Shown: positions 7,838 to 15,931, counted from the first letter of the stretch. The stretch: 41,601 nt of DNA from Pirellulales bacterium (GCA_035533075.1 DATLUO010000171.1:1-41601), one strand, 5' to 3'. Numbers and translations: made by a program. Notes: generated from the sequence alone by a model not told the origin.

Positions 7838-9441
7838 ACATACCATCGACACGTACGGCGGAAAAACCCGCACATCGCTCCCTCCCTCCTTCGCCTCCTC
7901 CCTCATTCTCCGCACGGTGGGTGTTGCGCGTCGCCCAGGTTCGGCTGCGTTTTCTGTTCGTGCTGCTGGCCGCATTTTTGATCGTCGGCAAGTGGCACGT
8001 GCTGCGCAATTATTGGGACACGCTTACCATGCCCAGCCCGAGCAAGATGCTCAGCGGCGGCATCAACGGGGAGACGGAGTATTTCTGCCCCATGTGTCCC
8101 GGCGTGATCTCCGGCTGGCCGACGAAGTGTTCGGTGTGCAACATGCCGCTGGTCCGCCGCAAAAAAGGCGGCGCTCAGCAGCTTCCCGACGGCGTGCTGG
8201 CGCGGATGCAGATTTCGCCTTATCGCGTGCATTTGGCAGGCATCCAGACCGCGCCGGTTGAATATCGCCCGCTGGCGCGCGAGGTCGTGGCGCGGGGCAT
8301 GGTGGCTAAGGAGGCGTCAGGGGCGGGCGAGGATGCGTCAGGCGCAACCGGATTGGATGACGCCGTGGCCACGATCACTGCGGAGATCGATCAGCGAGAG
8401 ATTCCCTTCGTGACAGCGGGCGCGACCGCGACGGTTGTTGCCGATGGGGAACTGGCCGGTGAGCCACGCGAAGGCCGTGTAACGCAGGTCGCCCCCAAGG
8501 TCTCGCCCCAAACGCACCGCGTACACGTGGAGCTGGCGGCGGCCAACCCGCGTGGCGAGCTTTGGCCGGGCATGCAGGTGACGGTGCAGATTCGCCGGCC
8601 GATCTGCGAGCTGGAACCGTTTCGTTCGCTGCCCGCCGACCCGCCGCCGCCGGCCGAAGGGGAGTTGCGAAAGTTGTACATCTGTCACGAGCATCCCAGC
8701 CTGCTGCGCGAAAAGAGCGGGCGATGCCCCGAAGACAACAATTTGCTCATGGACCTGCCGCTCGCGGACCTTCAGCGTGTGGCTTGGTGGTGTCCGATGC
8801 ACCCCGACGTCACCGCCAGCGAGCCGGACAAGGTCTGCGAGGCGTGCAACGGCATGCGTCTCGTGCCGCGAATCGTACAGTATCGCCCGCCAGGCCAGGT
8901 GTTGGCGGTGCCCGAAAGCGCCGTGATCGACCTGGGCGATCGGCGCGTGGCGTATGTTGAGCAGATGCCCGGCATGTTCGATGCGTTGGAGGTCGTCGTG
9001 GGGCCGCGTTGCGACGGCTACTACCCGGTGGTCCGCGGCCTGCTGCCGGATCAACGCGTGGCTGCCACGGGCGCCTTCCTGCTCGACGCCGAGACGCGGC
9101 TGAACCCCAGCGTGGCCGCCGGTTATTTCGGCGCGTCGCTCGCGAGCGCGTCGTCGGCGGGCCCCTCGACGACGGCGGCGGCACCGTCCGGCAAAGAACC
9201 TTCCGCGAAAGAGGCGGCGGCAATTCGTGCCGCGCTCGACAAGCTTTCGTCGGACGACCGCGCGTCGGCCGAGCGGCAGAAACATTGTCCTATTACCGGC
9301 ATGCCGCTCGGTTCGATGGGCGCGCCAGTGAAGATCAACCTGAAAGCCCACACCGTCTGGCTCTGCTGTGCCGGTTGTGAAGCGGAAGCCTCGGAGCAGC
9401 CCCACAAAACCCTGGAAAAACTAAAACAGCGTAGCCGTTAG
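7834..9441 (+). CDS. CusB-like periplasmic adaptor of a heavy-metal RND exporter, with multiple metal-binding modules
   Basis: The 535-residue protein starts at the ATG overlapping the previous stop. A membrane anchor lies at about residues 36-54. A heavy-metal-binding (HMBD) module follows at about 82-108 (EYFCPMCPGVISGWPTKC). The central barrel has EIDQREIPFVTAG and LWPGMQVTVQIR, as in HlyD/CusB membrane fusion proteins. Two more Cys-rich modules follow near 281 (YICHEHPS, degenerate) and 317 (WWCPMHPDV, then CEACNGM). A C-terminal YHS-like piece (CPITGMPLGSMG, then LCCAGCEAEA) closes it. CusB-type adaptors link the inner-membrane pump to an outer-membrane channel and pass on Cu(I)/Ag(I). 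No channel gene is visible in the window. Confidence 0.9.
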   Translation: MNIPSTRTAEKPAHRSLPPSPPPSFSARWVLRVAQVRLRFLFVLLAAFLIVGKWHVLRNYWDTLTMPSPSKMLSGGINGETEYFCPMCPGVISGWPTKCSVCNMPLVRRKKGGAQQLPDGVLARMQISPYRVHLAGIQTAPVEYRPLAREVVARGMVAKEASGAGEDASGATGLDDAVATITAEIDQREIPFVTAGATATVVADGELAGEPREGRVTQVAPKVSPQTHRVHVELAAANPRGELWPGMQVTVQIRRPICELEPFRSLPADPPPPAEGELRKLYICHEHPSLLREKSGRCPEDNNLLMDLPLADLQRVAWWCPMHPDVTASEPDKVCEACNGMRLVPRIVQYRPPGQVLAVPESAVIDLGDRRVAYVEQMPGMFDALEVVVGPRCDGYYPVVRGLLPDQRVAATGAFLLDAETRLNPSVAAGYFGASLASASSAGPSTTAAAPSGKEPSAKEAAAIRAALDKLSSDDRASAERQKHCPITGMPLGSMGAPVKINLKAHTVWLCCAGCEAEASEQPHKTLEKLKQRSR

Positions 9442-9448
9442 CCGCCGC

Positions 9449-9516
9449 ATTTTGGATTTTCGATTTTGGATTTTGGATTGTCCGGAATCCAAAATCGAAA
9501 ATCCAAAATCCAAAAT
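9449..9516. repeat. TTTTGGATTTT inverted repeat between adaptor and pump genes
   Basis: Two 31-bp arms (9449-9479 and 9486-9516) made of ATTTTGGATTTTCGATTTTGG-type units are complementary except at two positions, with a 6-nt loop. The AT-rich palindrome occupies almost the whole gap between the two genes. It resembles interspersed repeats often seen in planctomycete genomes (general recollection, not checked). Confidence 0.85.
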
Positions 9517-9534
9517 CTGTCACCCCGAACCCTC

Positions 9535-12500
9535 TTGATCGACTGCATCATCGAACTCTCGGTCCGTCACCGCTGGGCGGTGATCGCCGCCGCGGTCGTG
9601 CTTGCGCTGGCGGGCGTCTACGCCGTTTACCACACGCCGATGGACGCCATTCCCGATGTGTCGGAAGACCAGGTGCTGGTCTTCGCCGACTGGCCGGGCC
9701 ACAGCCCCCGTGAGATCGAAGATCAGGTCACGTATCCGCTTTCGAGCGGCTTGCAAGGTTTGCCGGGGGTGCGCGTGGTGCGGTCGTCGAGCGAGTTCAA
9801 CTTCGCATCGATCAGCGTTATTTTGCAGGACGGCGTCGATTTCTATTTTGCCCGGCAGCAGATCGGCGAACGATTGCTGCGCGCCGGCGAGTCGTTGCCC
9901 TCCGGAGTCAAGGCATACCTTGCTCCCGACGGCGCCGCGACCGGCCAGATCTTCTGGTACACGGTCGAAGGCGAAGGCTACGACCTGGCGCGGCTGCGAT
10001 CGATCCAGGACTGGTACGTGCGCGGCCAGTTGGCCGGCGTGCCCGGCGTGGCCGAGGTGGCCAGCGTCGGTGGCCGCGTCATGGAATACCAGATCGAGCT
10101 CGACCCGCGGCGATTGGCCGAGTCGGGTCTCACGCCGGGCATGGTCACGCGCGCCGTGGCCGAGGCCAACCAGTCCGTCGGCGGGCAAGTCATCGAAAAG
10201 GCCAACGCCGAGTACTTGGTGCGCGGAGTCGGCTGGCTCGGTAGCCGATTGGTGGGAGAGAGCGAGGGAGAGAGCGAGAGAGGGAGGAATACGGCGGACC
10301 TCGTCCGCCACGATCTGGAAGAGGTTTTGATAACGTCGGCCAGCGGGCAAGCGGTGCGGCTTGCGGACGTGGCTGCGGTGTCGGTGGGATCCAATTTCCG
10401 CCGCGGCGTGTTCGAGATGCACGGCAACGAGGCGGTCGGAGGCGTCGTACTGATGCGCTACGGCGAGAACCCGCTGGAAGTCACCCGCCGGCTACGCGGC
10501 AAGATCAGCGAACTATCGACCGGACTGCCGCCGGGCGTGCGCATCATACCGGTCTACGACCGCACGCCGCTCATCACCAGTGCCGTAAGCACGGTCACGA
10601 GCGCCCTGCTGGAAGCGATCGTCACTGCCAGCCTCTGTGTGTTGCTGGTGCTCTGGCACGTCCGCACGTCGTTGGTGATTGCCGTTACGCTGCCGCTGGC
10701 CGCGCTGTCGTCGTTCGTGGCCATGTGGCTCTTGCGGCGGTTGGGAATCATCGACGTCCAGACCAACATCATGTCGCTGGCCGGCATTGTGGTGTCGCTG
10801 GGCGTGCTGGTCGACTCGTCGATCGTGATGGCCGAGAACGCCATGCACACGCTGCGAGGCCATTTCGGCGACCGGCCGGTGCGGGGCGACGTGCGGTGGC
10901 TGGTGCTGCCGGCCTGCCGCACGGTGGGCCGACCGATTTTTTTCTCGGTCGCCATCATGCTGGTCAGCTTCTTGCCGGTGTTTTGCCTGGGCGGCATTCA
11001 GGGCAAGATGTTTCAGCCGCTGGCGCTCACGAAATCGCTGGCGATGCTGGCCGTCGCCGTGCTGTCGATCACGCTGGTGCCGGCCCTGGCCAGCGTTTTC
11101 ATTCGCGGCCGGCTTCGCGATGAACGCTCCAACTGGCTGGTACGCGGCTTCGCGGACGTGTACCGGCCGGTGCTCGACTACTGTCTCAGCCATCCGGCGC
11201 CGTTGGTGTGGGTGCTCGCCGCTACGTTTCTCATCGGCTGTGCCCCGTTCGGGCATCGGGGCCTGCTGCTGGCGGTGCTGTTCGTTTTCATCGTGCTCTT
11301 GGGCGCCATGACGAAAACCTGGCGCGCGGCCGTCGGCTGCACGGTCAGTCTGGCGCTGGTGGCGCTGGTGGCCGAACAGAATATGCGGCCCTTGCTCTGG
11401 CAGAAGATGCCGCCCTTGAATGAAGGCATGGTGATGGACATGCCGATCACCGTGCCGCGCGCGTCGATCACCGAGGCCGCCGATGACCTCAAGGCCCGCG
11501 ACATGGTACTCTGCCGGTTTCCCGAAGTGGCGATGGTAATGGGCAAGGCCGGCAGGGCCGAGACGCCCACCGATCCCGCGCCCGTCGACATGATCGAGAC
11601 GATGGTCGAATTCCGCCCGCACGGGTTGTGGCCGAAGCGCCGGCTGACCGAACGCGATGCCCGGCGGCAGACCCAGGCCGTGCTGGCGGCACTGGTTGCC
11701 GAGGGAATGATCGAACCGCCGGCCGACGGGACGGCACAGGCGGCGCTGGTCGATGAAGCGACCAGCGAAGCGCTCGGCCGATTTGACGGCCTGATGCGAG
11801 AATACGCCTATCTGCGCAACGCCGAGTTCGAGGAGTCGCTGCCGCAAAAACTGGCAAAATGGCTGGTGGACGGCCTGGTCGCCCGACTCCAGCGGCAGGG
11901 CGTGTTTGAGCGCCCGCCGAGCGACGGCGAAATCGCCCAAGTCGCGCAGCGGCTGGTGCCCCATGCCGACCACCACCTGGCCGTTTCGCCACGGCTCGAC
12001 GACGTGACGCTTTTGGCACGGCACGCCGGACACAACCTTGCCGCGCTGGGACTGGTGCAGCCGGACGCTCAGCTCTTCGACGACCGGCCGCCGCTGGGGC
12101 AGCGTGCGTTCGACTTGGCCGCACGCGCCCTGGGCAAAACGCCGCCGACTTTTTTCACGCGCTTGACCAAGGATCTGCTGGCACATTACGCCGCGGCCTG
12201 GAGCGAGCACGTGCGCGAGCTGAACGCCCAGTTGTTTGCTCGCGGGACGGAGAGTTATACGCGGCTGGCCATCGAAGAAGTGCTGGGCCGCTCGACGCTG
12301 CGCGATGCGAAGCTGGCCGACTACCTGGCGCAGGTCCGCCGCTTTCGCTCTCGTCCGCCGCCGCAACACCGCTCCCATCACCACGTCGGCAGCTCGATGA
12401 ACATGCCACCGCCGCCCGACGTCGCGCCGCAACCCAAGTTGAAGGCCGTGCAGGAAAGCCTGGCCGCTTCCATGCGTTGGCGGGCACTCTTGTGGCGCTG

Positions 12501-13851
12501 CGAGCCGGCGGATTTGTCCGATCCCGGCGGAGAGCTGGACCGAGCGCTGCAGATGCCCGGCTGGGCGAATGTCTGGACGCGGCCGATTCAGAACCGCGTC
12601 GACATGTTGTTTACGGGCGTGAACACCGATATCGGCGTGCGCGTGCTGGGCCGAGAGCTCGACGATGTGATTCGCGCGTCGGAAGAAATCGCCGCCGTGT
12701 TGATGGGGGTTTCGGGAACGGAGTATGTCATGGCGGAAGCGGTCCGCGGCAAGGGCTATCTGGAGATTTGCGTCGATCGTGACAAAGCGGCGCTGCTCGG
12801 AGTCAGCATCGGCGAGGTCAACGACGTGATCGAGACGGCGGTGGGCGGCAAACTGGCCACGTCGACGGTTGAGGGCCGCGAGCGTCACGGCGTGCGCGTG
12901 CTTTACCCGCGCAACTGGCGTGAAGACGAAGAGACCATTCGCAGCTTGCCGGTGCCGCGACGGGCGACGACTGCCGACACTCTCCGCTCTGTAGGGAACG
13001 CACTCCGTGGCGTTCCGCGGCGGCAGGGTCGGCCTTCTCTCGCCATTCGCGGAACGCCACGGAGTGCGTTCCCTACAGACACCCTTCCGCTGGCCGAGGT
13101 GGCCGACGTGCGGATCGTGCAGGGGCCGGCCTCGATCAAAAGCGAGAACGGGCTGTTGCGGAATTACGTGCGACTGAACGTACGCGGACGCAGCGCGACG
13201 GACTTTATCGACGAGGCGCGGCGGACCCTTGCCGACCGGGTGACCTTGCCGTCGGGGGTGTATGTGGAGTGGACCGGGCAATTCGAGCATGACGCGCGGG
13301 CCATTCGCACGCTCGCCTTCGTGCTGCCGCTGGTGATCGCCTTGATTCTGCTGATTCTCTACTGGACCTATCACGATCTGGCCGACGCTCTGTTGATGTT
13401 GCTGGCGGTGCCGGGTGCGCTGGCCGGAGGCGTAATCTTTCAATGGCTGCTGGGCTACGATTTTTCGGTCACGGTGCTGGTGGGCTATATCGCCTGTTTC
13501 GGCATGGCCACGTCGACGGGCATCATCATGCTGGTCTACCTGCGCGAGGCGGTGGCCAGGCGCGGCGGGCTGGAGCAGATGAACCTCGCCGAGCTGCGCC
13601 AGGCGGTGATGGAAGGCGCCGTCCATCGCCTGCGGCCAAAGCTGCTCACCGAAGGCACGACGGTCCTCGGTCTGGCGCCTCTGCTATGGGCGACCGGCAC
13701 CGGGGCGGAAGTGATCAAGCCCATGGCCGCCCCGGTGCTGGGCGGCATTTTAATCGCCGACGAAGTCATCGATCTGTTGTTGCCGGTGCTGTTTTATTGG
13801 GTCCGCCGTTGGCGGAAAACAGGCGGCCTTTGGCCTTCGACACCAAGGTAA
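9535..13851 (+). CDS. CusA-like heavy-metal efflux RND pump with large extra periplasmic segment
   Basis: The TTG at 9535 gives LIDCIIELSVRHRWAV, the usual CusA start; the frame upstream is repeat sequence. The product is about 1438 residues against roughly 1040 for CusA. Family marks include MDAIPDVSEDQVLV, the proton-relay-type GVLVDSSIVMAEN at about residue 423 and GKAGRAETPTDPAPVDM near 670. Porter blocks from about 1007 (MPGWANVWTRPIQNRVDM) and GTGAEVIKPMAAPVLGG near the end follow. It exports metal ions from the periplasm using the proton gradient. Oddities: about 285 extra residues near 718-1003, an apparent extra membrane pair near 555-620, a Glu/Ser insert near 241-252 and a repeat-coded stretch at 1152-1181. 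Confidence 0.9.
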   Translation: MIDCIIELSVRHRWAVIAAAVVLALAGVYAVYHTPMDAIPDVSEDQVLVFADWPGHSPREIEDQVTYPLSSGLQGLPGVRVVRSSSEFNFASISVILQDGVDFYFARQQIGERLLRAGESLPSGVKAYLAPDGAATGQIFWYTVEGEGYDLARLRSIQDWYVRGQLAGVPGVAEVASVGGRVMEYQIELDPRRLAESGLTPGMVTRAVAEANQSVGGQVIEKANAEYLVRGVGWLGSRLVGESEGESERGRNTADLVRHDLEEVLITSASGQAVRLADVAAVSVGSNFRRGVFEMHGNEAVGGVVLMRYGENPLEVTRRLRGKISELSTGLPPGVRIIPVYDRTPLITSAVSTVTSALLEAIVTASLCVLLVLWHVRTSLVIAVTLPLAALSSFVAMWLLRRLGIIDVQTNIMSLAGIVVSLGVLVDSSIVMAENAMHTLRGHFGDRPVRGDVRWLVLPACRTVGRPIFFSVAIMLVSFLPVFCLGGIQGKMFQPLALTKSLAMLAVAVLSITLVPALASVFIRGRLRDERSNWLVRGFADVYRPVLDYCLSHPAPLVWVLAATFLIGCAPFGHRGLLLAVLFVFIVLLGAMTKTWRAAVGCTVSLALVALVAEQNMRPLLWQKMPPLNEGMVMDMPITVPRASITEAADDLKARDMVLCRFPEVAMVMGKAGRAETPTDPAPVDMIETMVEFRPHGLWPKRRLTERDARRQTQAVLAALVAEGMIEPPADGTAQAALVDEATSEALGRFDGLMREYAYLRNAEFEESLPQKLAKWLVDGLVARLQRQGVFERPPSDGEIAQVAQRLVPHADHHLAVSPRLDDVTLLARHAGHNLAALGLVQPDAQLFDDRPPLGQRAFDLAARALGKTPPTFFTRLTKDLLAHYAAAWSEHVRELNAQLFARGTESYTRLAIEEVLGRSTLRDAKLADYLAQVRRFRSRPPPQHRSHHHVGSSMNMPPPPDVAPQPKLKAVQESLAASMRWRALLWRCEPADLSDPGGELDRALQMPGWANVWTRPIQNRVDMLFTGVNTDIGVRVLGRELDDVIRASEEIAAVLMGVSGTEYVMAEAVRGKGYLEICVDRDKAALLGVSIGEVNDVIETAVGGKLATSTVEGRERHGVRVLYPRNWREDEETIRSLPVPRRATTADTLRSVGNALRGVPRRQGRPSLAIRGTPRSAFPTDTLPLAEVADVRIVQGPASIKSENGLLRNYVRLNVRGRSATDFIDEARRTLADRVTLPSGVYVEWTGQFEHDARAIRTLAFVLPLVIALILLILYWTYHDLADALLMLLAVPGALAGGVIFQWLLGYDFSVTVLVGYIACFGMATSTGIIMLVYLREAVARRGGLEQMNLAELRQAVMEGAVHRLRPKLLTEGTTVLGLAPLLWATGTGAEVIKPMAAPVLGGILIADEVIDLLLPVLFYWVRRWRKTGGLWPSTPR
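12988..13079. repeat. Perfect 32-bp inverted repeat inserted in the RND pump gene
   Basis: The arms 12988-13019 and 13048-13079 are exact complements (starting TCTGTAGGGAACGCACTCCG) separated by 28 bp. The element is translated within the pump as SVGNALRGVP and, on the other arm, RGTPRSAFPTD, without breaking the frame. It looks like a REP/MITE-type insertion. Confidence 0.9.
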
Positions 13852-13853
13852 AT

Positions 13854-14246
13854 ATGCGACGCATCTTGTTCCTAAGCCTGTTCGTCTTCGTTGCTCCTCC
13901 CGGTTGCCAACGCGCCGACGTGAAGGATTATGTGCCCGCCGACGAAGTGGCCCGCCAAGCGCTGACGACGGCGCTCGATGCCTGGAAGGCGGGCAAGACC
14001 CTCGATCAGATCGGGGCCACCAGCCCGGCCGTCAACGTCCAGGACATCCAATGGCGCGACGGCAAGAAGTTGACGGCCTATGAAATCGTCGGCCCAGCGG
14101 CCAGTGACGATCAAAACCGGCGTTTTACGGTGAAGCTTACGTTTCAGGGGGCTGCCGCGCCGGTGGAAACGACCTACGTCGTGCTCGGCAAGGATCCGAT
14201 CTGGGTGTTCAGTGCCGAGAGCTACCAACGGACGTCCGGACTGTGA
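13854..14246 (+). CDS. Small lipoprotein, relative of the one at 7343
   Basis: The ATG lies 2 bases after the pump's stop codon, so it is surely co-transcribed. The 130-residue protein has a lipoprotein signal (LFVFVAPPGCQRA, lipid-anchored Cys near residue 18). It then shows YVPADEVARQALTTALDAWK, LTAYEIVG and GKDPIWVFSAESYQ. The same order of blocks occurs in the lipoprotein upstream of the adaptor gene. No known domain is recognised. Having one copy on each side of the pump and adaptor suggests a conserved accessory part of this exporter, possibly envelope-anchored, but no activity can be assigned. Confidence 0.85.
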   Translation: MRRILFLSLFVFVAPPGCQRADVKDYVPADEVARQALTTALDAWKAGKTLDQIGATSPAVNVQDIQWRDGKKLTAYEIVGPAASDDQNRRFTVKLTFQGAAAPVETTYVVLGKDPIWVFSAESYQRTSGL

Positions 14247-14399
14247 GGCGGGGGCGCGGATCCTCTTGGTCGAGGCAGACTCGATAAAGGTTTTCGTCGG
14301 CGGGCGGAGGACGTTTGTCGCGTCCAACCAGCCGCGCGGCCAATGCTTCGCAAGGCGGATGGTCGTCGAGAACGCGCGGCGGGAACCCCCACCCTTGGC

Positions 14400-14422
14400 C
14401 AACTGTCAGATTCTGACAGTTG
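14400..14422. promoter_or_regulatory. Perfect 23-bp palindrome (operator or hairpin)
   Basis: CAACTGTCAGA (14400-14410) and TCTGACAGTTG (14412-14422) are exact complements around one T. It lies in the gap between the convergent lipoprotein and kinase-like genes. There is no T-run on the plus side, so it may be a bidirectional hairpin or a dyad protein-binding site. Confidence 0.5.
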
Positions 14423-14464
14423 ATCCGGCGTTCCCGGTCCCGTCGGCGTCTGACTCGATCGCGG

Positions 14465-15190
14465 CTAAACGCGCGGGGGCGAGTTTTCAAGCTGGCGCAG
14501 GGCTTCGATAATCAATCGCGCGGATTCTTCGATCGAAAACCGCGACGTGTTGACAACGAGATCGTAATCGTGCGGGTCGCCGACGCTGTGGTGAAAAAGG
14601 TCTTTGACAAATCCTTCCCGGTGAGCGTCGTTAAAGCGGACGTGCTCGACGGCGGCAACTTTGGAGATGCCGAGCCGCTTGCAAACCCGCTCGGTGCGGT
14701 CGTCGAGCGCAGCGATCAGCCGCACGCGCAGCGAAGCCTTCAGCGGCACGAGCGACGTGCAGCCGCGACCGACAATGACGCAATGGCCGTGCGAGGCCAA
14801 CGCCAGGATCGTCTGGGCCAGGCGGTGGGCGTAGCTCGCCGCGCTCATCGGCGAAACGCGCGCGAACGACTCAAGAATCTCGGTCAGCCAATGCGAGCGT
14901 TTCTCATCGAGGCTTTCCAGCAACTCGGCGCGCAAGCCGACCTGGTCGGCGATCTGCTCCAGCAACTCGCGATCGTAAACGGGCCAGCCGAGCTGGCGTC
15001 CCAGCTCGCGCGCCACGGCCGCCCCGCCAGCCCCGCTCTCGCGGCTGATGGTGATCGTGTAAGCGGGTGCTGCGCTCTTGGTCTGCGCCGGGGCACGCCG
15101 CCATTGCTCGCGCGCTCGCTCAAAGGCCTCGGTGATCAGCGATCCTTCAACGGCCCGGGTCATTCCTTCGGTCGGAAGCTTTAAGGACAT
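14465..15190 (-). CDS. Cytidylate kinase-like family protein
   Basis: The 241-residue cytoplasmic protein contains TITISRESGAGGAAVARELG at about residues 45-64, the modified P-loop start of the cytidylate-kinase-like family (PF13189). WPVYDRELLEQIADQVG, HCVIVGRG and YDLVVNTSRFSIEE follow. Members resemble nucleoside monophosphate kinases, but their real substrate is generally unproven; they often neighbour stress or signalling genes. Here the nearby plus-strand genes code for CBS, BON-like and cyclic-nucleotide-binding proteins, which fits. About 40 residues precede the P-loop. A secreted protein is encoded just upstream on the same strand. Confidence 0.88.
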   Translation of the reverse strand: MSLKLPTEGMTRAVEGSLITEAFERAREQWRRAPAQTKSAAPAYTITISRESGAGGAAVARELGRQLGWPVYDRELLEQIADQVGLRAELLESLDEKRSHWLTEILESFARVSPMSAASYAHRLAQTILALASHGHCVIVGRGCTSLVPLKASLRVRLIAALDDRTERVCKRLGISKVAAVEHVRFNDAHREGFVKDLFHHSVGDPHDYDLVVNTSRFSIEESARLIIEALRQLENSPPRV

Positions 15191-15226
15191 GTTTTGTCTC
15201 CCTCTGAATTGATCGTGTGAACGAGG

Positions 15227-15721
15227 TTACCGCTGGTTTGTGCTTCGCCCGGCCGGCTGTCGGCGCGCGGCCGGCTGGCGATAGGAACCGCTGCGCGGCG
15301 CGTAGATGGCGTTTTCGTAGTCGCCGCGACGGGCGAAATAGACGGCCCCTCGCTCGCCGAGCGGAGAGGAGCGGCCATCTTTTTCGATCCGCTGGGCGTC
15401 GCGGACCGCGCGTCCGCGTAGGGCGGCGTGGCCCGTACGTCGGCCCCGATTGGTGCCGCCGATGTCGCGCAACATGATGTCGGCCGGGTTCTCGTCGGCC
15501 CCGTCGACGCGGCCCCCGATGGCACGGCCGATGTGGGCGCCTGCAGAGCTGCCGTGATGATATTCCTCGAGGTCGCTGGCACTCCCCACGCCCGCGGGCA
15601 GGGTCGGGTTGGGATCCAGGCTTTCGACTTGCGCGTTCGCTGTGGCAGCCACGAAGAGAAGAGAGCCACTCGCGGCGATGGCACCGACGACGCGAAGTAA
15701 CGATGAACGTCTCATGGTCAT
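15227..15721 (-). CDS. Small secreted protein, unknown function
   Basis: This protein of about 164 residues has a clear signal peptide (MRRSSLLRVVGAIAASGSLL, cleavage near ANAQ). The mature part is Gly/Arg-rich and polar (HHGSSAGAHIGRAIGG, DIMLRDIGGTNRGRRTG). The second ATG, at 15715, is better spaced from the GGAGCA Shine-Dalgarno than the first at 15721, so the real start may be two codons later. It lies 36 bases upstream of the kinase-like gene on the same strand. No domain is recognised. Confidence 0.7.
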   Translation of the reverse strand: MTMRRSSLLRVVGAIAASGSLLFVAATANAQVESLDPNPTLPAGVGSASDLEEYHHGSSAGAHIGRAIGGRVDGADENPADIMLRDIGGTNRGRRTGHAALRGRAVRDAQRIEKDGRSSPLGERGAVYFARRGDYENAIYAPRSGSYRQPAARRQPAGRSTNQR

Positions 15722-15931
15722 TTGCTCCGTGATAATCTGACGCCGCGAGTTGAGAGGCGCTTCTTATCGAAGGCAACTCGTGCGCCGCCGCCGAGAATGG
15801 CGTTTTTTCCGGCAATTTTTTGGGTGCGGCAGCAGACGCAGCCACGGACCGATGCGCTTTTCGCTCACTGCGCGCGGAAGTGCGCGCCATCGCGAGGCTT
15901 GCTTATGCGGCTGTGGCGGCGCGCGAATGTC

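Noticed and set aside
10513-13626. Open frame of over 1000 codons on the minus strand opposite the RND pump gene
   Set aside because: The translation is rich in His, Arg and Gln with no motif, and the plus strand encodes an evident pump; it is an antisense artefact of high GC codon use.
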